The notes: generated by a model not told the origin, from the sequence alone. A stretch of 64,000 nt of DNA from JBGSPQ01 sp964346765 (GCA_964346765.1 CAYFWB010000009.1:6569-70568); one strand, 5' to 3'; counted from the first letter of the stretch, positions 17,127-25,232 are shown. Made by a program: numbers and translations.

Positions 17127-18218
17127 ATGATAAAAAAACATAATTTCGTTGAAGAAGTTAAGGAAGAGATAGTGGAAATTGAAGAAATGGCGCTCGGAAT
17201 ATTTGAAAAATATCTGACTTTTTGGGTGCTTTTATGTATCGCTGTCGGCGTGCTGATCGGTAAATATTTGCCGATTGTGCCGGATACATTGCAACAATTC
17301 ACCTACGCCAATGTTTCCATACCAATCGCCATTTTAATCTGGCTGATGATTTATCCGATGATGCTAAAAATTGATTTTACGTGTCTGGGAGATTGTTTTA
17401 AACACACGAAAGGGCTGACGATAACGTTGGTAGTGAACTGGCTTATTAAACCGTTTACGATGTTTGTTTTCGCGTGGGTGTTTTTTACTTTTGTATTTAA
17501 TGCTTTTATAAGCCCCGATCTGGCCAAAGAATATATTGCCGGAGCGGTGCTTTTGGGTGCCGCGCCATGCACGGCCATGGTTTTTGTCTGGAGCTATCTT
17601 ACTAAAGGTAATCCCATGTACACCCTGTTGCAGGTTGCCGTAAACGATTTGATTATTTTGATAGCCTTTGTGCCGATAGTTTCTTTTTTGCTTGGCGTTG
17701 GCGGCATAGCAATACCTTATGATACCTTGTTTTTATCGGTAGGCTTATTTGTGGTGGTTCCGCTGGCCTTGGCCTTTATTACAAGAACGGTTCACATAAA
17801 AAAGAAAGGGCATGAGTGTTTTGAAAAACAATTTTTGCCCAAATTTAAACATATCACCGAGATCGGACTGCTTTTTACATTGATTATCATTTTCTCGTTT
17901 CAGGGTAAAATAATTCTTGAAAATCCGTTTCATATCGGACTTATAGCCGTTCCTCTTATTATCCAGACATTTGTTGTTTTCTTTATCGCCTATTTGTGGG
18001 CTAAAAAATGGAAGGTATCTCATGATGTCGCGGCCCCCGCGGGAATGATAGGAGCCAGTAATTTTTTTGAATTGTCGGTCGCGGTCGCGATTACGTTGTT
18101 CGGATTAAATTCCGGCGCCACTCTGGCAACGGTAGTTGGTGTTTTGGTGGAGGTTCCCGTTATGTTGATGCTGGTTAAAATTGCGAATGGTACAAGGCAT
18201 TGGTTTAAATATTCATAA
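17127..18218 (+). CDS. acr3: ACR3-family arsenite efflux permease
   Basis: A 363-residue membrane protein with ten hydrophobic segments after a 30-residue acidic N-terminus. The family core LLGAAPCTAMVFVWSYL contains the conserved cysteine required for As(III) transport, and AAPAGMIGASNFFELSVAVAI is the second conserved discontinuous helix region. ACR3 proteins export arsenite (sometimes antimonite) using the proton gradient. It is co-transcribed with arsR, 4 bases apart. The extended negatively charged N-terminus (EEVKEEIVEIEE) is longer than usual. It converges on the thioredoxin-CcdA-like gene with only 8 bases between the stops. Confidence 0.92.
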   Translation: MIKKHNFVEEVKEEIVEIEEMALGIFEKYLTFWVLLCIAVGVLIGKYLPIVPDTLQQFTYANVSIPIAILIWLMIYPMMLKIDFTCLGDCFKHTKGLTITLVVNWLIKPFTMFVFAWVFFTFVFNAFISPDLAKEYIAGAVLLGAAPCTAMVFVWSYLTKGNPMYTLLQVAVNDLIILIAFVPIVSFLLGVGGIAIPYDTLFLSVGLFVVVPLALAFITRTVHIKKKGHECFEKQFLPKFKHITEIGLLFTLIIIFSFQGKIILENPFHIGLIAVPLIIQTFVVFFIAYLWAKKWKVSHDVAAPAGMIGASNFFELSVAVAITLFGLNSGATLATVVGVLVEVPVMLMLVKIANGTRHWFKYS

Positions 18219-18226
18219 CATGCCCC

Positions 18227-19951
18227 TTATCCAAACATCAAAAGTTCCGGTTTGAATATAAGCAGAAAGCCGATTATCAGCATCAAAACTCCTCCTATAA
18301 TATGTGATGCTCTGCTGTATTTGGTTGATAGTCCGGTTACTTCCAACGTGATCATGGCGATGAAGAAAATAATCAGATCGTCAAGCATGAATATGAATAT
18401 GTAGAAAACCAGATACAGATAGTACTGCCACGTTTCAAGACTGCTTAATGTGAGTATTTGCGTGTAAACGGCGGGAAGGCCGGCGGAGCATATCAGTTCC
18501 ACAAGATTAACCGCGAATGCCAATATTATTATCCCTACGAAGGCGAGCCAAAAATTGCTCTCGTGGGTGATTTTTTTGATTTTTTCAAACGCTTTTTGTC
18601 GCTTCTCCGTGCCGGTAACTTTGCAGGTGGTATCTTCCGCCGTAAAAAATTCTTTTAGATAATATCCGCCACCTCCGATGGCCACGAGCCCGATTACGAA
18701 TCTGACCCAGAAAACAAACCCCAAAAACAGCAGTAAATTGAGCCACGCCGCCAGAAAAAGGAAGTACACCAGCGCGGACGCCACAATGAAAGTACTGCCA
18801 AGTATCCACATTCTGCGGCGATCTTTCATGCCAAGCAAGACGCTAATAAGAAATACAAGCGTCCACATCGCGCAGGGGTTGAATCCGTCCAGCGCGGCTA
18901 TTATGAATGTCAATAAGGGAAGGGATATATTTTTGGTTTGTATTTCGCCGAAAACGGGGAGAGTAAGGGTTTCCGGTATTTTGCTCTGACCGTTATTATA
19001 ATCGGATACCGAAATGGAACTGACTAGCAGATGTTTAAGTTTGTCTTCGCAGTGATTTTCTTTAACGCAAGTGACGGCTTCACGGACTGAATTTCCGGTT
19101 GTTTCATAGCTGTCCCAACCGATAATATATTGTCCTCCTATTACGGTAAACGGCAAAGTGGAAGAATCTATGTTAAACTCGTTTAGCGCTTTTTTGTATA
19201 ACTCGCGTGATTCTTTTTCTTTTGATACATCGTAATAATTAACATTCAGGGTTTTGTCATCGGCCGATAGAAATGAAAGAAACTCTTTTTCTTTTGTGCA
19301 AAGCGGGCATCCGGTTGAGTAGAAAAAATGGATATCAACGGAAGTGGGTTCTTCTTCGTCCGTGGGTTGCGTTGCTTCTTCGGCCGCGGATGCCGTTTCG
19401 CTCGCAGGTGTTTCATCCACCGCTTCATCCGCGGGTTGTGTTGCTTCTTCGGCCGCAAGTTGCGTTACTTCTTCGTCCGCGGTTGCCGGTTCGCTCGCAG
19501 GTGTTTCATCCACCGCTACTCCTCCCACCAAAATATTTCCCGTCACGTCAACGCATTCAATGCAGTTTTGGAGCATGCCTTCAATCTGTTTGCCGGTTGT
19601 TTCATCGTTAAAATAACCCACCACATACTGATTACCAACCACCGTGAACGGCACACCGGAAACGTTGGCGTTCAATTCGTTTCCAACTTTAATCATCAAC
19701 TCCCTGTTTTCCGCGCTATTCCAGACTTCGAAATCATATACGGTCACGCCTTCATATTTTTCTTGCAGAGATTCAAGAAAAGGTTTTTCATTTGCACAAT
19801 GAGGACATCCCTCTCCCCAAAAGAAATATATATTACCGCTTAAATCGCCCGGTTGAGTCTGCTCCTGGGCTTGTGCGGTACCGCCAAGACCAACCAGAAA
19901 AAAAGAGAATAGAATGGCAAAAGCGGCAAGGATATGGGTTATTTTTTTCAT
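18227..19951 (-). CDS. tandem thioredoxin-fold protein fused to a CcdA/DsbD-like membrane domain
   Basis: A 574-residue exported fusion. Signal peptide 1-28 (cleavage near AQA-QE), first thioredoxin-like domain about 38-135 with GEGCPHC (Cys 49/52), an acidic Ala/Pro/Thr/Glu linker with near-duplicate units (about 146-203, DETPASE twice), second thioredoxin-like domain about 205-300 with STGCPLC (Cys 215/218), then six or more membrane helices from about 345. In the membrane part, FNPCAMW (Cys 360) and LICSAGLP (Cys 488) sit where CcdA/DsbD carries its redox pair. The inferred role is to carry electrons from the cytoplasm to the two external thioredoxin domains. It is last in the ten-gene ars operon; its electron acceptor is not obvious. 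Confidence 0.75.
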   Translation of the reverse strand: MKKITHILAAFAILFSFFLVGLGGTAQAQEQTQPGDLSGNIYFFWGEGCPHCANEKPFLESLQEKYEGVTVYDFEVWNSAENRELMIKVGNELNANVSGVPFTVVGNQYVVGYFNDETTGKQIEGMLQNCIECVDVTGNILVGGVAVDETPASEPATADEEVTQLAAEEATQPADEAVDETPASETASAAEEATQPTDEEEPTSVDIHFFYSTGCPLCTKEKEFLSFLSADDKTLNVNYYDVSKEKESRELYKKALNEFNIDSSTLPFTVIGGQYIIGWDSYETTGNSVREAVTCVKENHCEDKLKHLLVSSISVSDYNNGQSKIPETLTLPVFGEIQTKNISLPLLTFIIAALDGFNPCAMWTLVFLISVLLGMKDRRRMWILGSTFIVASALVYFLFLAAWLNLLLFLGFVFWVRFVIGLVAIGGGGYYLKEFFTAEDTTCKVTGTEKRQKAFEKIKKITHESNFWLAFVGIIILAFAVNLVELICSAGLPAVYTQILTLSSLETWQYYLYLVFYIFIFMLDDLIIFFIAMITLEVTGLSTKYSRASHIIGGVLMLIIGFLLIFKPELLMFG

Positions 19952-20028
19952 GGGATTTTGTTAGTTACAGTGTGTGCAAATGTCATTTATTTTTTGGTTT
20001 GTTTTATGAACCATCTGGATGGTTGTAT

Positions 20029-20388
20029 CTAATATTTAAGCTCTTCTTTCCTCTGTTCAAGCTCTGCTTTAACACCGGTGATTATGCTGGTTTCCTTAAC
20101 TATTTTTTGCGCTTTTTCGCGCGTGGCGTCGTTTTCGGCAAACGAAATGGCTTTCATCGGGCACAAGTTGGCGCAAGTCTGACAGGCCACCATGCAGTTG
20201 TTGGGGTTGGCAACTTTCGCCTTTTTCTTCTCATAATCAAACTTATAAACTCCTCTGCCGCAAGTGGTAACGCACATTCCACAGCCAACGCATTTACTTT
20301 CGTCAATCACCGGATGCCAATCGATTTTGTCACGATCCACACCGTGAAACTTGGCGAATTTGGGGTCTTGGACTTGTTGTTCGTTCAT
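20029..20388 (-). CDS. ferredoxin with two [4Fe-4S] clusters
   Basis: A 119-residue protein with a hydrophilic N-terminus (1-30), then two ferredoxin cluster motifs: CVGCGMCVTTCGRGVY and CMVACQTCANLCPM. The second has an unusual extra spacing (CxxxCxxCxxxCP). It is a soluble electron carrier. A role beside thioredoxin-like and arsenic genes suggests it supplies low-potential electrons to them, but it may equally serve KorAB. It is widespread as an uncharacterised ferredoxin family. The start has no Shine-Dalgarno motif. Confidence 0.82.
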   Translation of the reverse strand: MNEQQVQDPKFAKFHGVDRDKIDWHPVIDESKCVGCGMCVTTCGRGVYKFDYEKKKAKVANPNNCMVACQTCANLCPMKAISFAENDATREKAQKIVKETSIITGVKAELEQRKEELKY

Positions 20389-20435
20389 AGTTTTTATGAT
20401 TAATTCATAATGTTAAAAGATTTCGTCAAAATGAT

Positions 20436-20909
20436 TTATGAAGAGGCCATTTCTTTGCCTATATCTCGGCATGTTTCTTGCATACATTCATTGATAGCAT
20501 TTTCTATCTGCCCACCGGTATATTTTTCATCCATCCAACCGACAGTGTACTCTTCACCTATTACGGTAAAGGGTACGCCATTGACCGTGGCATTAAGTTT
20601 TTTGCCAAATTCTTGCATAAGTTTTTGGTTTTGGGTACTTCCCCAAACTTCATACTCTTTAATACGAATTTCCGGATATTTTTCTTCCATTTTTTCTAAA
20701 AATGGCTTTTCATGAGCACAATGCGGACAACCTTCTCCCCAGAAAAAGTAAACATTAACTGATGCCTCCTTATTTTCATCTTCTTGTGAAACAGAAGGGT
20801 TTTCTATATTTTCTGAATTTAGAAGATTTGCCTGATTTGCCTGAGTGTCACATCCTGTTAGAAAGATAGTAAATAAAAGCAAGCTGGAGATAATGATTTT
20901 TTTGTTCAT
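20436..20909 (-). CDS. thioredoxin-fold lipoprotein
   Basis: A 157-residue protein with a lipoprotein signal (LTGC, Cys about residue 20), a short Asn/Glu-rich linker and one thioredoxin-like domain with GEGCPHC at about residues 58-64. This domain is closely similar to the first one in the neighbouring fusion protein, sharing the FFWGEGCPHC block, KPFLE and VNGVPFTVIG-like cis-proline loop. It is anchored outside the membrane and probably passes electrons from the CcdA-like fusion to a client. Member of the ars operon, 47 bases after the half-permease genes. Confidence 0.82.
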   Translation of the reverse strand: MNKKIIISSLLLFTIFLTGCDTQANQANLLNSENIENPSVSQEDENKEASVNVYFFWGEGCPHCAHEKPFLEKMEEKYPEIRIKEYEVWGSTQNQKLMQEFGKKLNATVNGVPFTVIGEEYTVGWMDEKYTGGQIENAINECMQETCRDIGKEMASS

Positions 20910-20936
20910 AGTTTTTAGAGTTAATAATAAATAGTA

Positions 20937-21467
20937 TTAAATTTTATTTACCTTGAAATCCTTATTTTTCAGATACCACTCCATGAAATAACCGATCGCT
21001 ATAAATAAAGGCAAAGCCACAAGAGTTCTCGCCAATGTAAAGTCTAATCCAAGATAACCTATTTCTATGCCTAACATGGGAATTTTGAGAGATGAGAATG
21101 CCCCCAAGTAGATAAAAATATTTTTAACACTAGCACCTTTTTGATAAAGGACATAAGCCACGGGAAAAGCTCCGTAAAGCGGCCCCGCCTGAAGCATGGC
21201 CAAAGCAATGACGGTTAATATCCCTTTTATACCGGAATTCTTACCGATATGTTTTTCGATTTTTTCTTTTGGGAACCAGACATCAAAAAGACCGACAAGA
21301 ATAAAGAGGAACGGAATAAACACAATCATTTCAATAAATGATTCCGAAAAACTCTTATAAATCGTTTTGCCGGGTTCAAATCCGTAAATGAACGAACCTG
21401 CCGTAAACAATAAAAAGCAGATAAGCCAGATATAAGGTTTGATTTTTTTAATTGTTTGTTTGTTCAT
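20937..21467 (-). CDS. half-size permease, second of a pair (DUF318/ArsP-like)
   Basis: A 176-residue membrane protein with five to six helices. IEMIVFIPFLFILVGLFDVWFP and GILTVIALAMLQAGPLYGAFPVAY resemble one half of the permease family that includes ArsP. Its start overlaps the stop of the other half (21464-21943) by 4 bases. The two together equal one full-length permease, so they likely form a heterodimer. Neither half has the cysteine-containing CSCT motif seen in the full-length permease at 23159, so the substrate may differ. Transport direction and substrate are unknown. Confidence 0.65.
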   Translation of the reverse strand: MNKQTIKKIKPYIWLICFLLFTAGSFIYGFEPGKTIYKSFSESFIEMIVFIPFLFILVGLFDVWFPKEKIEKHIGKNSGIKGILTVIALAMLQAGPLYGAFPVAYVLYQKGASVKNIFIYLGAFSSLKIPMLGIEIGYLGLDFTLARTLVALPLFIAIGYFMEWYLKNKDFKVNKI

Positions 21468-21943
21468 AAAATAAAGCCGATTAAAATTCCGATTATAATC
21501 GCTGCGATCAGATTCAACGAATTTCGCATAATAGCTACTTTCTTTCCGAAATATTTAATCTCAAGCGGCAGTGTTATAACTCCCACCATCATCAAACTGG
21601 TCATAAATACGGCAATCGTTGAATAAGAAGCTCCCTGCGCCAACAAACCGGCCGCGAGAGGATAAGAAATGAATCCCGGTATAAGAGTTATGGAGCCGAT
21701 TACCGCGGCAAGCGCGAATCCGATCACTCCGGAATCCGCCCCCAGATATTTGTTAATCATTTCGGGCGGAATAAAATATATAAACAGGCTGACCAAAATC
21801 AGTATATTCAAAAAAGGAACGACAATATTTTTAAACATTTTGAATCCCTTTTTTATGCCCGAAATCGTCTTCTCTTTATCCAAAAGAAACGAAATTAAGG
21901 CGGTGAAAGATGAAACAGAAATAAAGATCAGGGAATTGTTCAT
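21464..21943 (-). CDS. half-size permease, first of a pair (DUF318/ArsP-like)
   Basis: A 159-residue membrane protein with five helices. GSITLIPGFISYPLAAGLL and TLPLEIKYFGKKVAIMRN are characteristic of uncharacterised half-permeases that pair with a sister half. Stop/start overlaps on both sides (4 bases with arsG upstream and 4 with the second half downstream) show tight translational coupling. I infer a heterodimeric transporter for a thiophilic metalloid or metal, from the operon context only. Confidence 0.65.
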   Translation of the reverse strand: MNNSLIFISVSSFTALISFLLDKEKTISGIKKGFKMFKNIVVPFLNILILVSLFIYFIPPEMINKYLGADSGVIGFALAAVIGSITLIPGFISYPLAAGLLAQGASYSTIAVFMTSLMMVGVITLPLEIKYFGKKVAIMRNSLNLIAAIIIGILIGFIL

Positions 21944-22662
21944 TTCAATAAATTCATTAAATAAATTACTAGAAATTGCGTGTAATAAATGCCGGTGCCC
22001 ACAAAAACGGCGGCTACAATGTGCCTCATGACTTTTTCGGTCTTTTTTACAATGTGAAAAGCGTGGCTAAGCTTTTGCATACTGAAAGCTATCAGAAAAG
22101 AAAATATTATCACCGGAAGTCCGGTGCCCAGAGCGAAAATCGGCGGTAAAAAAATGCCGTCCGGAGAACTTAGCACCAGCGGAATCAGTGCTCCAAAGAA
22201 CAACACTCCGCTGTAAGGGCAAAACGCCAGCGCGAATAACATTCCCAACAATAATGACCCCACATAGCCCTTGCTGGAAAGCCATATTTTAATTTTATCA
22301 ACGGTTTTATTACCTCCTTTGAAATTGATTTTTATTACCCCGAACATGATCAACCCTATAATTATCAGTACCGGACCCAAAACTTTGTCTCCCCATCCCT
22401 GAAAAATCAAGGAAATCTGAAACGTGGAAACACCAAAAAAGATCAACATCGCCAGCGTTGTATAACTTATGCCGCGACCGATTGTGTAAAACAGTCCGTT
22501 TAATAACGTATTTTTGGCCGTTTTGAGTTCTTTTGAAATAAAAGCGATGGCCGTAATATTGGTTGCCAGCGGGCAGGGGCTGATGCTGGTTAAAATTCCC
22601 AATAAAAAGGCGGTTAAAATGGGAATGTTGTAAGTATCAATAAGTGAATTTATCAGTTCCAT
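21940..22662 (-). CDS. arsG: ArsG-family organoarsenical efflux permease (CcdA-like fold)
   Basis: A 240-residue membrane protein with about six helices. ISPCPLATNITAIAFIS is diagnostic, with a Cys-Pro pair in helix 1, and FCPYSGVLFFGALIPL mirrors it in the second half, giving the inverted-repeat CcdA-type architecture. ArsG works with ArsF (and ArsE) in reduction and export of trivalent aromatic arsenicals in Shewanella. It is directly preceded by arsF, with 12 bases between them. Whether the present organism exports aromatic arsenicals or uses the pair for another thiol-reactive compound is not known. Confidence 0.82.
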   Translation of the reverse strand: MELINSLIDTYNIPILTAFLLGILTSISPCPLATNITAIAFISKELKTAKNTLLNGLFYTIGRGISYTTLAMLIFFGVSTFQISLIFQGWGDKVLGPVLIIIGLIMFGVIKINFKGGNKTVDKIKIWLSSKGYVGSLLLGMLFALAFCPYSGVLFFGALIPLVLSSPDGIFLPPIFALGTGLPVIIFSFLIAFSMQKLSHAFHIVKKTEKVMRHIVAAVFVGTGIYYTQFLVIYLMNLLK

Positions 22663-22674
22663 GTGTTTGAGATG

Positions 22675-23145
22675 TTATTTTCCGAGTAATTTGTTCAATT
22701 TGTCCTGGAAATAATTCATGAATTGAGTTTCGTCGGTGATTAGACGCCAAACGGTTATGTCTTCGGAAATATTATCACTGCCGTCCACGATGGCGTTTAC
22801 AAAAAGCGACGATCCGCGAGCCTGGTATTTCATTACCGTGTTATGGTTTTTTGGTAATTCGCCGTTTATTTCCTTAAAAATTATTGTTCCGTTTTCGTAT
22901 TCCTGGGGAAATTTTTCTTTGATGGTTTTTAGCGCAAGTTCACCAACCTTGATGCAAGACCAGCATTGCTGGGTACCGTGAAAATGAACAACAATTATTT
23001 TTTCCGCTTTTTGCGTCGTCACTTCAGTAGAAGATTTCAAACCGGATGCATTACCGGAATCATCAATCGGGGCATTATTACATCCCGACAAAACAAAAGT
23101 GCTGAAAATTGCAATAAACAGACCTATCTTTACGAAGTTTTTCAT
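22675..23145 (-). CDS. arsF: ArsF-like thioredoxin-fold lipoprotein
   Basis: A 156-residue lipoprotein (LSGC, Cys about residue 22) with a short Ser/Thr-rich linker and a thioredoxin-like fold. The motif HFHGTQQCWSCIKV places a CxxC at the end of the first strand, and FKEINGELPKNH follows at the second strand, both typical of the ArsF family annotated as a nitrophenyl-compound nitroreductase subunit. It is anchored outside the membrane. Paired with arsG, it probably reduces or binds the species that ArsG exports, drawing electrons from the CcdA-like proteins. Confidence 0.8.
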   Translation of the reverse strand: MKNFVKIGLFIAIFSTFVLSGCNNAPIDDSGNASGLKSSTEVTTQKAEKIIVVHFHGTQQCWSCIKVGELALKTIKEKFPQEYENGTIIFKEINGELPKNHNTVMKYQARGSSLFVNAIVDGSDNISEDITVWRLITDETQFMNYFQDKLNKLLGK

Positions 23146-23158
23146 GGATATACACTGA

Positions 23159-24283
23159 TTAAATTATATTACCGAGAATCAATCCGGCGATTGTTGAATA
23201 GATAACTACCAAAAGCACATAAACGGCGGTTTTTTTGTTCCCCAATACTCCTCTTACAACAAGCATGTTGGGCAGACTTAAAGAAGGTCCCGCCAAAAGC
23301 AGAGCCAGTGCCGGTCCATTTGCCATCCCTTTGGCCATTAATGCCTGTAGAATCGGGATTTCCGTGAGTGTGGAAAAATACATAAAAGCGCCGAAGACGG
23401 ACGCGACCAGATTTCCGGTAATAGTGTTGGATCCGACCAGACTTTCAATTAACGACTGTGGTAAAAGCGGCATGATAAAACCCGCGATAAAAACGCCAAT
23501 AAACAGCAAAGGCATAAGCATTTTTGCGAATCCCCAGGTTTCCCCAAGCCATTTTTTTGTCATGTGATCCTTGAATTTCAACAGCACAAGCGCAATAACA
23601 CCAACGGTAAAGATTCCCATGGTGATGTATTTTGCCAGGGCGTCTATTTGCAGTCCGTTCACAACCAGAACTCCGATCATTAAAGCAAAAAAGAGCATCA
23701 GGGTTGCCTGTGAAACTTTTACTTCTTCGGTATCCATTAATACAAGTTTTTCTTTGTCCGGTTTTTCACGGAAGATCAGCGCCATGCTGATACCCACTAA
23801 AATTGAAAGGAAAACCGCGGTGATGATTCTTGCCAGGCCGATGTTCAAACCCAGAACGCTGATTGTCAGAAATATGGCCGCGATGTTGATTGCGGGGCCG
23901 GAAAAAAGGAATGTTACGGCGGGGCCGAGTCCGGCGCCTCTTTTTCTGATACTCGCGAACAAAGGCAAAATCGTGCATGAACAGACCGCCAAAATGGCGC
24001 CGGATACGGAAGCGACTCCGTAAGAAACGTACCTTTTGGCTTCATGCCCTAGATATTTCATCACCTTTTCTTTTTTGATGAACACGCCAATCGCGCCGGC
24101 TATAAAAAACGCGGGCACAAGACAGGTTAAAACGTGCTGACGCGCGTATTCATTAAGCAACGAAAGACCGGAAAGCACCGCTCCCGTGAACCAGCCGGAT
24201 TGAATCGGCATAAAAAAGAAAAGCAAAAAAAGCCCCACCAGCAGAGCGAATATTTTATATTCCTTATTCTTAACGTCTTGCAT
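23159..24283 (-). CDS. full-length permease of the ArsP/DUF318 family
   Basis: A 374-residue membrane protein with about ten helices. AVCSCTILPLFASIRKRGAGLGPAVTFLFSGPAINIAAI is the family core, including the CSC cysteine pair; TEIPILQALMAKGMANGPALALLLAGPSLS is its second-half repeat. ArsP members export trivalent organoarsenicals; related ones handle copper or zinc. It lies between the small thioredoxin-like gene and arsF. I leave the gene symbol blank because arsP and its metal-exporting relatives cannot be separated by eye. Confidence 0.8.
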   Translation of the reverse strand: MQDVKNKEYKIFALLVGLFLLFFFMPIQSGWFTGAVLSGLSLLNEYARQHVLTCLVPAFFIAGAIGVFIKKEKVMKYLGHEAKRYVSYGVASVSGAILAVCSCTILPLFASIRKRGAGLGPAVTFLFSGPAINIAAIFLTISVLGLNIGLARIITAVFLSILVGISMALIFREKPDKEKLVLMDTEEVKVSQATLMLFFALMIGVLVVNGLQIDALAKYITMGIFTVGVIALVLLKFKDHMTKKWLGETWGFAKMLMPLLFIGVFIAGFIMPLLPQSLIESLVGSNTITGNLVASVFGAFMYFSTLTEIPILQALMAKGMANGPALALLLAGPSLSLPNMLVVRGVLGNKKTAVYVLLVVIYSTIAGLILGNII

Positions 24284-24303
24284 TTTTTGGGTTTATTTAG
24301 AGT

Positions 24304-24537
24304 TTACTTTAGCCAGGATTTTATTTCTTCCGTTTCGGGGATGCGGCCGGTGGACCTGACCTCTTGGTTAATCACCAGCGCCGGAGTGGACATGACACCG
24401 TATTCAACGATTTTATCTATTTCCGTGACGTGTTCTATTGTCGCATCTTTAAGGTCCAGCTCTTTTACGGCTTCTTTGGCGTTGGATTCCAGCTTTATAC
24501 AGCTTGGGCATCCGGAGCCCAGTACTTTGATTTCCAT
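24304..24537 (-). CDS. small thioredoxin-like redox protein
   Basis: A 77-residue thioredoxin/glutaredoxin fold: VLGSGCPSCIKLESNAKEAV carries the CxxC active site and VMSTPALVINQEVRSTGRIP carries the cis-proline and the following loop. This is the redox-active-disulfide protein family that often sits beside ArsP-type permeases. No signal peptide, so it is cytoplasmic. It is the second gene of the operon, 5 bases after arsR, and may reduce or sense thiol-bound species or feed electrons to the membrane CcdA-like proteins. Confidence 0.82.
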   Translation of the reverse strand: MEIKVLGSGCPSCIKLESNAKEAVKELDLKDATIEHVTEIDKIVEYGVMSTPALVINQEVRSTGRIPETEEIKSWLK

Positions 24538-24542
24538 ATGTT

Positions 24543-24854
24543 TTAGGGGTTAGAGTTAAGAAAATGATTAAGCATTTTGTTGTATTTGCGCAGTTCTTTT
24601 TTGTTTAGGTGATACATGACTTTGAGCCCGTTTTTTTTTGATTCCAGCAGATTAAAGTCCTTTAGTGTTTTTAGATGATATGAGGCCAGATTTTGGGGGA
24701 TGCCAAGGACTTCCCAGATTTCGCATACACACTGTGTGTTTTTGGAAAGCAGGCAAATGATTTTAAGCCGATTGACATCGGAAATGATTTTCAAAAACTC
24801 CATTGTCTCATCCAGCGATGCTTGATTTTTATTTAAACAGCACGAACTTTTCAT
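24543..24854 (-). CDS. arsR: ArsR-family metalloregulator heading the ten-gene operon
   Basis: A 103-residue winged-helix repressor. FLKIISDVNRLKIICLL and CVCEIWEVLGIPQNLASYHLKTLKDFNLLESKKNGLK form the DNA-binding core with the CVC arsenite-binding pair; two more cysteines near the N-terminus (SSCC) may complete a three-coordinate site. It represses the operon of permeases, arsF/G and redox proteins through the palindrome at 24861-24880. It shares little more than the fold with the other ArsR at 16817, yet their operators have the same core. Confidence 0.88.
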   Translation of the reverse strand: MKSSCCLNKNQASLDETMEFLKIISDVNRLKIICLLSKNTQCVCEIWEVLGIPQNLASYHLKTLKDFNLLESKKNGLKVMYHLNKKELRKYNKMLNHFLNSNP

Positions 24855-24860
24855 AAAACT

Positions 24861-24880
24861 ATATCAATGGCTGTTGATAT
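24861..24880. promoter_or_regulatory. ArsR-type operator, same core as the one at 16784
   Basis: ATATCAA, six bases (TGGCTG), TTGATAT; the arms extend one more base to 24860-24881. It overlaps the -10 element of the operon promoter and lies just upstream of the arsR start. Confidence 0.8.
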
Positions 24881-24907
24881 ACTATTCCTAACGGGATTCT
24901 TTGTCAA
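24879..24907 (-). promoter_or_regulatory. strong sigma-70-type promoter of the ten-gene ars operon
   Basis: On the minus strand TTGACA (24902-24907) is followed by a 17-base spacer and TAGTAT (24879-24884). Both boxes and spacing are near consensus. Transcription would start about 18 bases before the arsR ATG, with no Shine-Dalgarno motif in the short leader. Confidence 0.85.
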
Positions 24908-24976
24908 GCCGTGGGGGGTTCTACAAGTGAAGCATTCTAATCCGGACAGCCACGGGTTTATTATATAAAAGCATGA

Positions 24977-25074
24977 GCAAAAAGGTCGTGGAGCCAAGCG
25001 TAGATTTTTTGAGTGACGGGTCTCGCGGGCCCCGGCATTCAGAAAATCTCGCTAGTGCGGAATGACCTTTTTGC
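24977..25074. repeat. 98-bp long imperfect hairpin of unknown function
   Basis: Terminal arms GCAAAAAGGTC (24977-24987) and GACCTTTTTGC (25064-25074) are perfectly complementary. Inside, AGCG/CGCT and AGATTTT/AAAATCT pair further, and the tip is GC-rich. It lies between the ars promoter and tRNA-Gly. No coding potential is visible. It could be a small mobile element remnant or a structured RNA. Confidence 0.6.
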
Positions 25075-25105
25075 GAATTCCTTGAAGGGAAAGAGAGTCC
25101 ATGAG

Positions 25106-25126
25106 AGAAAACCGACAAGGTTTTCT
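25106..25126 (-). terminator. hairpin downstream of tRNA-Gly, possible terminator
   Basis: AGAAAACC and GGTTTTCT pair over a 5-base loop, 15 bases after the tRNA 3' end on the minus strand. The following T/C run (TTTTCTCTC) is a weak U tract. Confidence 0.45.
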
Positions 25127-25140
25127 TTCGTGAATCTTGG

Positions 25141-25211
25141 AGCGGGTAAGGGGAATCGAACCCCTGTCATGGGCTTGGAAAGCCCCTATAATACCATTAT
25201 ACTATACCCGC
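25141..25211 (-). tRNA. tRNA-Gly (anticodon UCC)
   Basis: On the minus strand a cloverleaf can be drawn: 7-bp acceptor GCGGGTA/TACCCGC, anticodon loop TTTCCAA with anticodon TCC, and T arm AGGGG-TTCGAAT-CCCCT. CCA is not encoded, consistent with the cca gene in the window. It reads GGA (and by wobble GGG) glycine codons. Promoter elements are immediately upstream. Confidence 0.92.
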
Positions 25212-25232
25212 CCGTTTTCAATCGCACATTGG

